A stretch of 64,000 nucleotides of DNA from JAJDXW01 sp965202895 (GTDB lineage: Bacteria > Pseudomonadota > Gammaproteobacteria > HK1), in the NCBI GenBank assembly GCA_965202895.1, contig OZ241901.1:4216001-4280000 (forward strand), written 5' to 3'. Positions 34,758 to 44,279 of the stretch are shown piece after piece; the first letter of the stretch is position 1; each line of letters begins with the position of its first letter. The translations under genes and the position numbers were made by a program. The notes beneath the pieces are model-generated. The model was given only the letters and a program-made list of their open reading frames with translations. It had not been told where the DNA came from and made no database searches.

Positions 34758-35486
34758 GTGCTGACCCTCTTCGCCTCCGATCTCCATCTGCACCGCGACC
34801 GCCCGGCCTCGCTCGCGTCCTTCGTCCGGCTTGCCCGCGGGGAGGCGCGCCGCGCGGGCGCCTTCTATCTGCTCGGCGACGTGTTCGACCAGTGGCTCGG
34901 CGACGACGATACGACGCCGCCCCACCCCGAGGTCGAGGAGGAGCTGCGGCGGCTGTGCGATTCGGGGGTCCGGGTCGCGTTCGCCGCCGGCAACCACGAC
35001 TTCCTGGTCGGGCGCGGCTTCGCGGCGCGGACCGGGGTCACGCTCCTCGACGAGGTGAGCGTGATCGAGCTCGACGGACGCCGCACGGCCGTCACCCACG
35101 GCGACCAGCTCTGCACCGCCGACACGGACTACCAGGCGTTCCGGGCCCATGCCCGGGACCCGGGCGCGCAGCGCGACTTCCTCGCTCTCCCGCTCCCCGA
35201 ACGCGCGCGCATGGCCGCGCAGCTCCGCCACCGGTCGCGCGAGCTGACCGCGCTCAAGCCCGACGACATCACCGACGTCGCGCCGGACGCGGTGGAGGCG
35301 CTCCTTCGGGAGCACGGGGCGGACGACCTCATCCACGGACACACCCACCGGCCCGCGATCCACCAAGTGACCGTGGACGGCCGGAAATGCCGGCGGATCG
35401 TGCTCGCCGACTGGTATGCGGAGGGCTCCGTGCTCGCCGTCGAGGGCGGCGAGGTTCGCTGCGTACCCGTCGGCGCCCTCTCCTGA
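34758..35486 (+). CDS. lpxH: UDP-2,3-diacylglucosamine diphosphatase
   Basis: 242 residues from GTG 34758. Calcineurin-type metal motifs: SDLHLHRDRP, GDVFDQWLGDD, GNHDFLVG and the late HGHTHRPAIH. It removes UMP from UDP-diacylglucosamine in lipid A synthesis, at the inner membrane. No ATG fits as well. It is downstream of the cyclophilin gene and shows the cell makes lipopolysaccharide. Confidence 0.95.
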   Translation: MLTLFASDLHLHRDRPASLASFVRLARGEARRAGAFYLLGDVFDQWLGDDDTTPPHPEVEEELRRLCDSGVRVAFAAGNHDFLVGRGFAARTGVTLLDEVSVIELDGRRTAVTHGDQLCTADTDYQAFRAHARDPGAQRDFLALPLPERARMAAQLRHRSRELTALKPDDITDVAPDAVEALLREHGADDLIHGHTHRPAIHQVTVDGRKCRRIVLADWYAEGSVLAVEGGEVRCVPVGALS

Positions 35487-35868
35487 GCGGCGCGTCGAGC
35501 AGTACTTCCGCCTGCCGTGGCTCCCGGCCGGGAGCGGCCGACCGCACTTCGCGCGGGCGCACACCCGGTCACTCATGCCACCTCCTCATGCTACGATGCG
35601 CCCGTCGCCGGGAACGCTGGATAAACGCAGTTCCAGTAGATGGCTCACGGCATCGCCGTCGGCGTACTGCCCGGGGGTAGCGTCCCGGCCCGGCGGCATA
35701 TCAACCCTCCAACGACCCGTCCAGCAGCCGCCACGCCGTCGCCACGCGCGCGCGGCGGGCGGAGGCGCCTGCGGGAGACGGGCGGGCGCCTCCGCTCCCC
35801 GCGTTTCCCCGCGTTTCCCCTCGTTCGCGGACGCGGGCGCCCGCGAACGAACATCCCCCTGCCTTGCC

Positions 35869-36150
35869 AAGTTCGTTTCACGCTGCGGAGCTGGTTCACA
35901 CGGGTGAACCCGGTTCGGTCGAATCAGAGCGGCGGAGGTCCCGGGAACGGCGCCCGACCCGGACGCGGGCGTCTTGGGGAACGGCGCGTCCTGGGAACGC
36001 TCGTGTCTCGCCCGCATCGACCGGCGGCGGTCCTGCCGTCCCATTTGCGGGCGGGACGCCCGTGTCCCCCCCGTTTCTCAAAGACCCGCCGTTCCCAGGA
36101 AGTGCGATGGGCCTCGATGCCCGACCGCGAGTCGACCAGCGTGAAAAGGG
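35869..36150. repeat. Dispersed repeat family B, copy 3 (full length)
   Basis: The most complete copy of family B. It begins AAGTTCGTTTCACGCTGCGG, contains a hairpin GGTTCACACGGGTGAACC and the GGTTCGGTCGAATC core, then the CGTCCTGGGAACGCTCGTG and CATTTGCGGGCGGGACGCCC inverted part shared with family A, and ends CGACCAGCGTGAAAAGG. It occupies the gap between lpxH and the cupin gene; 35487-35868 shows no gene. Confidence 0.82.
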
Positions 36151-36182
36151 CCTGGCGAACGAACGGAACCCCTGCCCCGCCG

Positions 36183-36686
36183 TCAGGCCTTGTCGTAGTA
36201 GCTCCGGGGCACTCCGTCGAGATTGCGCCCCTCGATGCGGATGAGGCGGGTCTCGCCCTCACGGCGCGGGGAATGAAGGTCGCCCTCGTGATAGACCTCC
36301 ACGTCGCCCGGATGCATCGAGTAGACGCGGGTCGCCTCCACCCTGCCCCGTGCATCCTCCGTCGCGGGCGACACCACCCGCCACTCGGTCATCTCCGTCA
36401 CCCCCGCCGCCTGGCCATAGATCGCCCAGCTCGGCCCGTGGTCGTGGGGAGGGCTCTCGCTCGCCCCCCGGTGGACGTGGGCGAGGATGCAGAACCCATG
36501 CCGCTCGTCCTCGTGGAGGATCCGGCGCGGGGAGTCGTTGTCCGGGCCGAGGTGGGCGGCCACGAACTCCGGGTCGAGGCACGCCCGCGAGACGTGCTTT
36601 CGCACCTCCTCCCGCCCGGCCGGGCCGGGGTCCCGCTCCAGCGCGGATCGGCAATCCGACGCGAACCGTTCGAGGGTATACGCCAT
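36183..36686 (-). CDS. Cupin-fold protein, predicted metal-dependent enzyme
   Basis: 167 residues. The metal motif PPHDHGPSWAIYGQAAGVTE and later His in VYHEGDLHS fit a double-stranded beta-helix metal site (cysteine dioxygenase-like/COG5553 group). Substrate unknown. Its stop abuts repeat B. Start ATG 36686 has AGGAGG upstream. The acyl-CoA ligase gene begins further upstream on the same strand. Confidence 0.8.
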   Translation of the reverse strand: MAYTLERFASDCRSALERDPGPAGREEVRKHVSRACLDPEFVAAHLGPDNDSPRRILHEDERHGFCILAHVHRGASESPPHDHGPSWAIYGQAAGVTEMTEWRVVSPATEDARGRVEATRVYSMHPGDVEVYHEGDLHSPRREGETRLIRIEGRNLDGVPRSYYDKA

Positions 36687-36864
36687 CCGGTGTCCTCCTT
36701 CCTCGCCTTGCCCTTCGTTCGGGGGGCCGCCCTGCCCTTCTTCCGGCCGACCGCGGGGTGCGCGGACTTCGCGCTGCCGGCGGCCCGCCGCACGGAGCCG
36801 GCCGCGCTGCGGCGCCGCCGACCCCGCCGTCCGCCCCTTTCCGCGGGGACGGCGGGCGGCCCGC

Positions 36865-38523
36865 TCACCCTTCGCGCAGCTCGCGGCGCAGCACCTTGCC
36901 CACGTTGGTCTTCGGCAGCTCGTCGCGGAACTCGACGTGGCGCGGGACCTTGTAGCCGGTGAGCTGCCCGCGGCAATGCTCGATGAGCGCCTCGCTCGTC
37001 AGGGCCGGGTCCTTCTTCACCACCACGATCTTCGGGGCCTCCCCGGAGTGCTCGTCCGGGACCCCGACCGCCCCCACCTCCAGCACCCCCGGGTGGAGCG
37101 CCACCACGTCCTCGATCTCGTTCGGGTAGACGTTGAACCCGGAGACGATGATCATGTCCTTCTTGCGATCGACGATGCGAAGGTAGCCCTCCTCGTCGAT
37201 GGTCGCGACGTCGCCGGTGCGGAGCCAGCCGTCCTCCGAGAGCACCTCCGCCGTCGCCTCCGGCCGGCCCCAGTACCCCTGCATGACCTGCGGGCCGCGC
37301 ACGCAGAGCTCTCCCGGCGTGTCGAACCCCACCTCGTTGCCGTCGTCGTCGCGGATGGACACCTCGGTGGATGGGAGCGGCAGCCCGATCGCCCCGGTGA
37401 ACTCGGCCTGGTCCAGCCGGTTCGCGACCGCGGCGGGCGAGGTCTCGGTGAGACCGTAGGCCTCGACCACGGGAACCCCGGTGACCGACCGCCAGCGCTC
37501 CGCGACCGCGCGCTGCATGGCCATGCCGCCCCCGACCGCGAGCTTGAGGCGGGAGAAGTCGACCGAGTCGAAGCCCGGCGTGTTGAGCAGGCCGTTGTAG
37601 AGGGTGTTGACCCCCGTGATGACGGAGAACCGGAGCTTGGCGATGGTCTTGACGAAGGCCGGCATGTCGCGGGGGTTGGTGATGAGCACGTTGAGCGCCC
37701 CGTACTTCATCCCGGTGAGGCAGTTCGCGACCAGGGAGAAGATGTGGTAGAGCGGCAGCGCGGTCACGAAGACCTCCTGCCCCGGCTCGAACTGCCGGCC
37801 GATCCACGACGACGTCTGTTGCAGGTTCGAGACGACGTTGCCGTGGGTCAGGGCCGCGCCCTTGGCGACCCCGGTCGTGCCGCCGGTGTACTGGAGGAAC
37901 GCGGCATCCTCCCGGCCGGCCTCCGACGGGCGAAGGGGCTTTCCCCGGCCCTGGTCGAGCGCGTCCGGGAACCGCACCGCATCCGGCAGGTGGAAGGGAG
38001 GAACCATCTTCTTCACCCGGCGGACCACGAAGTTGACGAGGGCGGACTTCGGAAACCCGAGCCCGTCCCCCATCCGCACGAGCACCACGTGCTCGACCCG
38101 GGTGCGGCCGATCACCTCGGCGAGGACGCTCGCGAAGTTCTCGACGATGACGATGGCCCGCGCCCCCGAGTCGGTGAGCTGGTGCTCGAGCTCGCGGGGG
38201 GTGTAGAGGGGGTTCGTGTTGACGACGGTGAGGCCCGCGAGCAGGACCCCGAATATCGCGACGGGGTTCGCGAGGAGGTTCGGCATCATGATCGCGACCC
38301 GGTCGCCCGGGTCGAGGCCGAGCCCCTGGAGGTGGGCGGCGAGCGCCCGCGATCGCTCGTCGAGGTCGCGGTAGGTGATGGTGACCCCGAAGCTCGAATA
38401 GGCCGGCCGGTCCGAGAACCGGCGCACGCTCTCCTCGAACAGCGCCGCAATGGAGTCGTAGGCGTCGACGTCCGCCTCGGCGGAGACGCCCTCCGGATAG
38501 CTCCTGAGCCAGACCTTTTCCAT
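36865..38523 (-). CDS. fadD: Long-chain fatty acid--CoA ligase (FadD-like)
   Basis: 552 residues. AMP-binding motif YTGGTTGVAKGA, then EAYGLTETSPA, GWLRTGDVATIDEEGY and DRKKDMIIVSGFNVYPNEIE; the C-terminal Lys region (KTNVGKVLRRELR) is intact. It activates fatty acids as acyl-CoA. ATG 38523 follows GGGGAGG. This is one of two adenylate-forming ligases in the window. Confidence 0.95.
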   Translation of the reverse strand: MEKVWLRSYPEGVSAEADVDAYDSIAALFEESVRRFSDRPAYSSFGVTITYRDLDERSRALAAHLQGLGLDPGDRVAIMMPNLLANPVAIFGVLLAGLTVVNTNPLYTPRELEHQLTDSGARAIVIVENFASVLAEVIGRTRVEHVVLVRMGDGLGFPKSALVNFVVRRVKKMVPPFHLPDAVRFPDALDQGRGKPLRPSEAGREDAAFLQYTGGTTGVAKGAALTHGNVVSNLQQTSSWIGRQFEPGQEVFVTALPLYHIFSLVANCLTGMKYGALNVLITNPRDMPAFVKTIAKLRFSVITGVNTLYNGLLNTPGFDSVDFSRLKLAVGGGMAMQRAVAERWRSVTGVPVVEAYGLTETSPAAVANRLDQAEFTGAIGLPLPSTEVSIRDDDGNEVGFDTPGELCVRGPQVMQGYWGRPEATAEVLSEDGWLRTGDVATIDEEGYLRIVDRKKDMIIVSGFNVYPNEIEDVVALHPGVLEVGAVGVPDEHSGEAPKIVVVKKDPALTSEALIEHCRGQLTGYKVPRHVEFRDELPKTNVGKVLRRELREG

Positions 38524-38784
38524 CCTCCCCTCCCCTCGTGGCCGCCGGCGATGCCCTGACCGGGCATACCGCAATTAGGCACGACGGGGCGGCGGCCGGC
38601 AACCCTTGCTTCGTGGTGTATTGGTGGTGCAGGACGCGCCCCTGGCCGGGAACGAATCCGCCGAGGCGCGATACGCCATCCCCCTCCCCTGCGGAGAAGG
38701 CCCGAAGCGGGCGCGGGAGAGGGCCGTTGGAGGGCGCATGTGCAGCCGCACGAGCCCGCCGGACGCGGCGCCCGCGTGGCGCCC

Positions 38785-41439
38785 TCATGGCCCCTGGGCC
38801 GCGAGCAGGCCGTTCAGCCGCCGCTCCCATTCGTCTTCGTCGACGATCTCGAAGCGCACGATCTTGCCGCGCATGGCCGGGACGAGCTCCATCCAGTCCT
38901 TCTTCTTCGCGTGCCGGGAGCAGAGGTCGAACACCGAGCGCTTGTAGGCGGTGTCCGCGGACCGCCCGAGGTGGAGTCCCTTGGTCTCCACGACGAAGAC
39001 CTGGCGGTACTCGTCGCCGCGACCCGGCTCGTCCGGCTTCAGGGCGAAGATGAAGTCCGCGTAGATCCGCCCCCGCTTCCAGCCCTGTACGTAGTAGTCC
39101 TTGCGGGCGCGGTTCCGGTACCAGAAGAACAGGCGCTCCTGCCGATCCAGGTACGTCGCGACCTTGTTCTCCAGCCCGTTCAGATCGTCCTCGTTCGTCC
39201 GCTCGAACAGGTTGAGCCGGTACTGGCCGCCGTCCTCCCGGTTGGCTTGTCTCCCCGCCGCCGTCTCGATGGTCCGGGGCAGGCGGCCGGACCCCAGATC
39301 GTCCGCCACCACGAGAAAGCGCATGGTTCCCGCGTCGAGCAGCTCCCGGAACACCCGCTGCGACAGGCGGTCCCGCTCCGCCTCCAGGCGCTTGCGGAGC
39401 TCTTCGAGCACGAACACGTAGTTCGCGGCGACCCGCTCCCGCGGATGCCGGTCGAGCAGCGCGCCGAAGACCCGCACGGCCGCCTCCCGGCCCCGCCAGG
39501 GGTTGGGCATCACGTCCAGCAGGTGGCTGGCCGCGAAGTAGTAGTCGATCGCGTCTTCTCCGGCCTCGGCCGCCGGCGCAGGCAGCGTCCGGCCGGCCGC
39601 GGCCGCGGCTTCCGGGTCCTCCCCCGTGGCCGGCTCGCAGGAAGCAGAGCCGCGGCGCCCGCGGTTCCGCGCCGCGGAATCGCCAGGCGGCCGCGCCGGC
39701 GGTCGCCAATCCTCGTCAAGGCCGGCGCGCAGCTCGAAGTCTCGCGCGCCCTCGGCCCCGAGCGGCAGGTCGAACAACGGGCGGAGGTCCACCTCGTCCC
39801 ACGGCACGCGCGCCAGGACGTCCGCCTCGTAATGCACCAGCCGCCATTCCCGCCCGTCCCGGATCATGAACGCGGGCAGCACGAGGTCGCGCGCCGCCTC
39901 CCGGTACCGCTCGCGCTGCCTGAGCACCACCGGTTCCGGTGGGTCGCGCGGCTCTTCGGGGTCGTCGGTCACGACCCTGCCTTCCAGGCCCTGCAAACCC
40001 TCCAGGCCGAAGCCCTTGCGGACCTCCGCGAGCAGGTCGGCGCCGCGCCGCTGGAAGCAGAAGACGTAGCTCTCGTCCAGCCAGGGCGCGCGGGTCTTCT
40101 TCGCGCCGGGCTGCCGGAGGATGCGGCCGACGAGCTGCGTCAGCGCGCTCTTCGAGCCGGGGTTCGTCAGGATCGCGAGGACGTAGGCGAACGAGCAGTC
40201 CCAGCCTTCCTGCAACGCCTGCTTGGTGATGATGAAGCGGATCGGGCACTCGCGGGAGAGGAGGCCGCCGGCTTCGTCCACCTCCTTCAGCTCGTCCCGC
40301 TGGCTCGTCTTGATCGCGACGTGCTCCGCGCGGATCCCGGGATGCCGCACCAGGTAGTCCCGGACGTCGTCCGCGTGCACCACGCCGGGACGCCGCTGGT
40401 CCCGGCCCGTGCGCTCCACCTGGATGAGGCAGATGGGGCGGATGTACACGCCGGTCTCCGCCTCGTGGAGCCTCGCCTCCTCTTCGAGCCGACTGCGGTG
40501 CTCGATGGACGCGAGCAGGGTCTCCTTCCAGCTCGCGTTCGCGCGGTTCCGGATGTGGAGATCGAGCTTGATCATCTCCTCCGCATTCAGCTCGTGGCCC
40601 CGGACGTCGACGAGCACGTTCGCGCCCCGGGGCGGGGTCGCCGACAGCTCGACGATCATGCAGGGGTTGAATCCTTCGAGCGTCTTCCTGGCGTTCGGGC
40701 TGTACGCCTTGTGCCCTTCGTCGAGGACGATCAGCGGTTGGAGGAGCCGCAGCGTGTTGCCGAGGGAGGTCTTTGCGTGCCGCCCCCAGAAGCCGCCTTC
40801 GCGCTCGAAGGTATCGAGGTTCGGGGTGCTCGCGAGCAACGATGCGTGCGCCGCCGCGTCGCCGTCCGCCGGGAAGAAGCGCTCGAAGCCGCCGCTGTCC
40901 CGGAACATCCGGAGCTGCTCCTTCGTCTCCCGGTTGGCCGACGGCAGCATCAGCATCAGCACGCACAGGCTCCCGGCAACGTCCCGCGGGCCGAATCCGC
41001 AGGTCTTCTCCAGCACCAGGGTCCGGCCGGCGGACGCCAGATCGAGCTGCCGGCGGTAGGGATGGTCGCGATCCTTCAGCGCCTTCAGGGTCTGGGCGTA
41101 GATCTGGGTGGTCGGGACGATCCACAGCACGAGCCCGGTCTGCCGCCGCCGGTAGTGGGTGTTGACGAGGTCGATCACCTTCGTCGCGAGCAGCGTCTTG
41201 CCGCCGCCGGTGGGGATCTTGAGGCAGAACGACGGCAGCGGCTCGCCGAGCCCGTTCCTGCGCGGCAGGTACGGGCGCGACGAGGGCACGGTCTTCTCCC
41301 AGGCCCGGGCCGCCCAGTCGAAGTCCATCTCCGGATCCACCTCCAGCACCGCCGCCGCCTTGCCGCGCCACTCCGTCAGCCGTTCGAGGAACGCCTCGAC
41401 GGTCGCCAGCGCCCGTTTCTGGTACTCCTTCAGGATCAT
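38785..41439 (-). CDS. res: Type III restriction enzyme Res subunit
   Basis: 884 residues from ATG 41439, which overlaps the mod stop by 4 bases (ATGA). SF2 helicase motifs: LKIPTGGGKTLLAT (I), LIVLDEGHKAYSP (II), ELSATPP (III), and TQLVGRILRQP (VI). A C-terminal endonuclease domain shows ADFIFALKP and VVETKGLHLG, a D...ExK active site. With Mod it would cut unmethylated DNA after translocation. Low-complexity linker at about residues 610-660. The methylase gene upstream is frameshifted, so the state of the system is uncertain. Confidence 0.93.
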   Translation of the reverse strand: MILKEYQKRALATVEAFLERLTEWRGKAAAVLEVDPEMDFDWAARAWEKTVPSSRPYLPRRNGLGEPLPSFCLKIPTGGGKTLLATKVIDLVNTHYRRRQTGLVLWIVPTTQIYAQTLKALKDRDHPYRRQLDLASAGRTLVLEKTCGFGPRDVAGSLCVLMLMLPSANRETKEQLRMFRDSGGFERFFPADGDAAAHASLLASTPNLDTFEREGGFWGRHAKTSLGNTLRLLQPLIVLDEGHKAYSPNARKTLEGFNPCMIVELSATPPRGANVLVDVRGHELNAEEMIKLDLHIRNRANASWKETLLASIEHRSRLEEEARLHEAETGVYIRPICLIQVERTGRDQRRPGVVHADDVRDYLVRHPGIRAEHVAIKTSQRDELKEVDEAGGLLSRECPIRFIITKQALQEGWDCSFAYVLAILTNPGSKSALTQLVGRILRQPGAKKTRAPWLDESYVFCFQRRGADLLAEVRKGFGLEGLQGLEGRVVTDDPEEPRDPPEPVVLRQRERYREAARDLVLPAFMIRDGREWRLVHYEADVLARVPWDEVDLRPLFDLPLGAEGARDFELRAGLDEDWRPPARPPGDSAARNRGRRGSASCEPATGEDPEAAAAAGRTLPAPAAEAGEDAIDYYFAASHLLDVMPNPWRGREAAVRVFGALLDRHPRERVAANYVFVLEELRKRLEAERDRLSQRVFRELLDAGTMRFLVVADDLGSGRLPRTIETAAGRQANREDGGQYRLNLFERTNEDDLNGLENKVATYLDRQERLFFWYRNRARKDYYVQGWKRGRIYADFIFALKPDEPGRGDEYRQVFVVETKGLHLGRSADTAYKRSVFDLCSRHAKKKDWMELVPAMRGKIVRFEIVDEDEWERRLNGLLAAQGP

Positions 41440-43060
41440 CTCGCCGGCTTCTCGAATGCTTCGTAGATCTGGAACGGGAGCTGCTGGAAGGTGATCCGGT
41501 ACCGGTGCAGGAACTCCTGGTCGAGGTACTTGGTGGGGGCGAAGACGAGCCGGCTCCGTTCGCTCCGGGGCAGCTTCCGGGCGACGTCCAAGGTCAGGGC
41601 CATGTCCTTGAGCCGGTCCACGTCGGCTTCGTAGATCAGGAAGACGTCGTAGAGCCGGCTCCGGCCGATGAACCACCTCTCCTTATCTGTCTTCTCCGGC
41701 TCGAACTCCTCCCCGGTGGCGGTGAAGAAGACGTAGGCGGCCAGCTTCTCGTAGCTCGGCAGGTTCGAGCCGTCGAGGATCGACTGCTGGCGCAGCGGAC
41801 GGCCCAGCCGGAAGTAGCTGAACGCGCCGCCCAGCCCGGCCTTGAGCGATGCGTCCTTCGCCGAAGGGACGCCCCCGGCGACGCGCGCACCCGTTCGGCG
41901 GTGAGCGAGTCCACGTAGTCCTCGCACTCGACCAGCACGAAGCGCCGCTGGCCGCCGTCCTCCCGGTTCAGCGCCAGCACCGCGTGCGCGGTCGTGCCGG
42001 AGCCGGCGAAGGAGTCGAGGACGATGGAGTCCTTGTCGGTGGCGATTTGCAGGATTCTTTTGATCAGACTCGTTGGTTTGACCGTATTGAATACATCCTC
42101 CGATCTTCCGAAATTCAATACGGACAGAAGCTCCTTCTTGGCATCCTGTGTGTGCCCCACATCCGAATGGAGCCACATCGTCTGCGGTACGACTCCGCTC
42201 CTGACCTCGGACAAATATCGTTTGAGTCGAGGCATACTGTTGCCTTTCGGTCCCCACCAGATACGATCATCCTTGTCGAGTTCATGAAATTTCTCCACGG
42301 ATACTCGAAAATAGGTTCCAACGGAAGGTTTGAACTTCTTTCCGGACGGGCTGACGACTTCATAAGTACCTTGACTATAGTAATTTCGTGCGGTCAGATC
42401 GCTTGAAGACCATCTTCCACGTGAATCCCCATCGGGATTCTTGTACCGTTCGATTGCCTGTTCACGCCGTTCCAGCAGATTCGGGGTCCATTGTTCGACA
42501 TTACGCGCATAGACAAGAATAAAGTCGTGGTCTTCCGAAAAGTGCTTGGCCGTATTCTTCGGAGAAAAGACTTTCTGCCAGATCGCGGTCGTCAGGAAAT
42601 TATCCTCCCCGAACACCTCGTCCATGAGGGAGCGCAGCCGATGCACCTCGTTGTCGTCGATGGAGACGAAGATCGCGCCGTCGTCGCGGAGAAGCTCGCG
42701 CAGCAGCTTCAGGCGGGGGAGCATCATGCAGCACCACTTGTCGTGGCGGGTGAGGTCCTCGCGGTCCACGACCTGCCCCAGCCAGCCCTGCATCATGGGG
42801 GAGTTGACGTTGTCGTTGTAGGCCCAGCCCTCGTTGCCGGTGTTGTAGGGCGGGTCGATGTAGATGCACTTGACCTTGCCGTGGTACGTCGGCAGCAGCG
42901 CCTTCAGGGCGGCGAGGTTGTCGCCCTCGACGATCAGGTTGTCGTGCAGGCTCGCCTTCGCGCTCAGCCCCTTGGCGCGGACCGGCTGCATCTCGTGGAA
43001 CGGAACCGCCAGATGGTGGTTCTCCACGAACACCCGCCCCTTGAATTGCAGCCATGTCAT
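41436..43060 (-). pseudogene. mod: Type III DNA methyltransferase Mod subunit, frameshifted
   Basis: From ATG 43060 the frame encodes IYIDPPYNTGNEGWAYNDN (catalytic motif IV), a target-recognition region and DSFAGSGTTAHAVLALN (motif I), a beta-class adenine methylase. Near 41881-41890 (plus-strand ACGCGCGCAC) the frame slips by one: ERV continues in the other frame as ARVAGGVPSAKD and runs to the stop at 41436. Joined, it would be about 541 residues, normal for Mod. The slip lies in a short GC dinucleotide run, so it could be a phase switch, decay, or an assembly error. Confidence 0.88.
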
Positions 43061-43067
43061 GCCGGTG

Positions 43068-43298
43068 TTACTCCGAAGGCGCGGATCGTAGCGCTGTCGA
43101 GACGAGAATATCATCGACGTCCGGTTGGTGCAATTTTGTCGAAATCCATTGATCCAAAAGCGTTTTCTCCACACGCAATCCTGCGGGGACTCGATCCCCA
43201 ATCGTCCGAATGCACCACTCTGCGACGGGTTCTTCAGAACGAACGGCTTGACCGAGGAGCTTGTCCCGGCAAAGGAAACCCCCGGTTTCGATCTGCAT
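43068..43298 (-). CDS. Short hypothetical protein upstream of mod
   Basis: 76 codons in the gap between the protease gene and mod, same strand, ending 7 bases before mod starts. Sequence such as EEPVAEWCIRTIGDRVPAGL looks coding and ATG-initiated, but no family is recognised. It may be a small translated leader for the R-M operon or chance. From 43299 to 43435 nothing is seen. Confidence 0.3.
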   Translation of the reverse strand: MQIETGGFLCRDKLLGQAVRSEEPVAEWCIRTIGDRVPAGLRVEKTLLDQWISTKLHQPDVDDILVSTALRSAPSE

Positions 43299-43435
43299 GG
43301 GATGGACTGGTATTTTCGAGTTTCATGAACTCGAGTTTCGAATTCGTTTCGGTCCGGAAATCATATCTGATTCATCGAGCAGAAATGGAGTTTCTGCCGC
43401 GAAGGGATGATGCACGACCAAGCGGCTGGTAGCCG

Positions 43436-43876
43436 TCAGATCGAGAACGAGAAGCGGCCACTGAAGTCCATCGTGAGCACGCCCTGACAGATGATGTCGC
43501 GACCGACCAGCATGTCGTAGGCGGTAGTCGAGTCCGATGTGAACTCCGTGACCATATGCTCCGTTATTGCGATCGAGTTCTGACCGAACTGCAGGAGCAG
43601 GTCGATCATGTACTGGTTCATCTCGCTGGCTCCGGTGGCCCCGGATACGGGTATTTTGCCGCTCGGCCGCAGGTTCAGCGATTGTGCGAGTCTTCGCGAG
43701 ACGCACGTATGATCGGCGCCGGTATCCAGCAGCCCGCTGACGGGTGCGCCCATCACACCGATCGGGGATTCTTCGGAATTGGACTGGATCGCCTTGTTCA
43801 AATGGCCGCCCGGCAAGACGGCGACTTGGAGAAGAACCCCGACGCCGGGGTCATACTGTCCGCTGATACACGGCAT
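43436..43876 (-). CDS. Retropepsin-like aspartic protease (clan AA)
   Basis: 146 residues. The active-site motif VSGLLDTGADHTCVS is that of retroviral-type aspartic proteases, and the second conserved segment YDMLVGRDIICQGVL closes the fold. There is one catalytic Asp per chain, so it should act as a homodimer. No signal peptide, so a cytoplasmic role is likely. The start (ATG 43876) overlaps the end of the 88-residue partner gene by 26 bases, showing translational coupling. Function in bacteria is poorly known; the setting is a defence island. Confidence 0.8.
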   Translation of the reverse strand: MPCISGQYDPGVGVLLQVAVLPGGHLNKAIQSNSEESPIGVMGAPVSGLLDTGADHTCVSRRLAQSLNLRPSGKIPVSGATGASEMNQYMIDLLLQFGQNSIAITEHMVTEFTSDSTTAYDMLVGRDIICQGVLTMDFSGRFSFSI

Positions 43877-44117
43877 GAGAGAACCATCCCAGGTCCACGG
43901 CCCGGTTCCTGACTTCCTGGACGGAGAAAAGCCCATCCGCATAGAGCTTCGTGCCGGCCAACCGCGCATCCCTGGCCGTATCGAACACCCCCTCGAGCGT
44001 CGCGTTGTGAAGCAACGCCCACTTTCCTGCGCTCGTCTTCATGAGATCGGGGAGGAGCGCCGTGAAGGCGGTATAGTTCCGGTCGATCTGGTCCTGGATC
44101 TGCTCTGCGGTCGCCAT
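43851..44117 (-). CDS. Small protein coupled to the aspartic protease
   Basis: 88 residues. Conserved-looking pattern: FTALLPDLMKTSAGKWALLH, EGVFDTARDARLAGT, then LFSVQEVRNRAVDLGWFSHA, similar to small proteins repeatedly paired with retropepsin-like genes. Possibly a substrate, activator or inhibitor of the protease. It precedes the protease and overlaps it. No enzyme motif. Confidence 0.7.
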   Translation of the reverse strand: MATAEQIQDQIDRNYTAFTALLPDLMKTSAGKWALLHNATLEGVFDTARDARLAGTKLYADGLFSVQEVRNRAVDLGWFSHAVYQRTV

Positions 44118-44149
44118 TGCACACCTCGACTTGTCTCTTGTGGCTGGAA

Positions 44150-44278
44150 GTCTGCATCATATCGGCTTTCGTCAAGAACGGAGCGTCTGAACCGCGCCGG
44201 ACGCGCCAACTCCGCCTGCAAGGCCGGAGAGTCGCCGTCGAACAGGCAGATCAGGATGTTCGTATCGACGAACCTCAT
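44150..44278 (-). pseudogene. Truncated PIN-domain toxin (VapC)
   Basis: From ATG 44278 the frame gives MRFVDTNILICLFDGDSPAL, the start of a PIN toxin with its first Asp. After about 30 residues similarity stops and the other acidic motifs are missing, so it cannot be active. It follows the antitoxin gene directly, as in a VapBC locus. Confidence 0.75.
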
Positions 44279-44279
44279 C

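Noticed and set aside
36398..39709. 1103-codon open frame on the minus strand
   Set aside because: It runs across fadD and res in another frame and is Arg/Gly/Pro-rich, an artefact of high GC; the overlapped genes have clear motifs.
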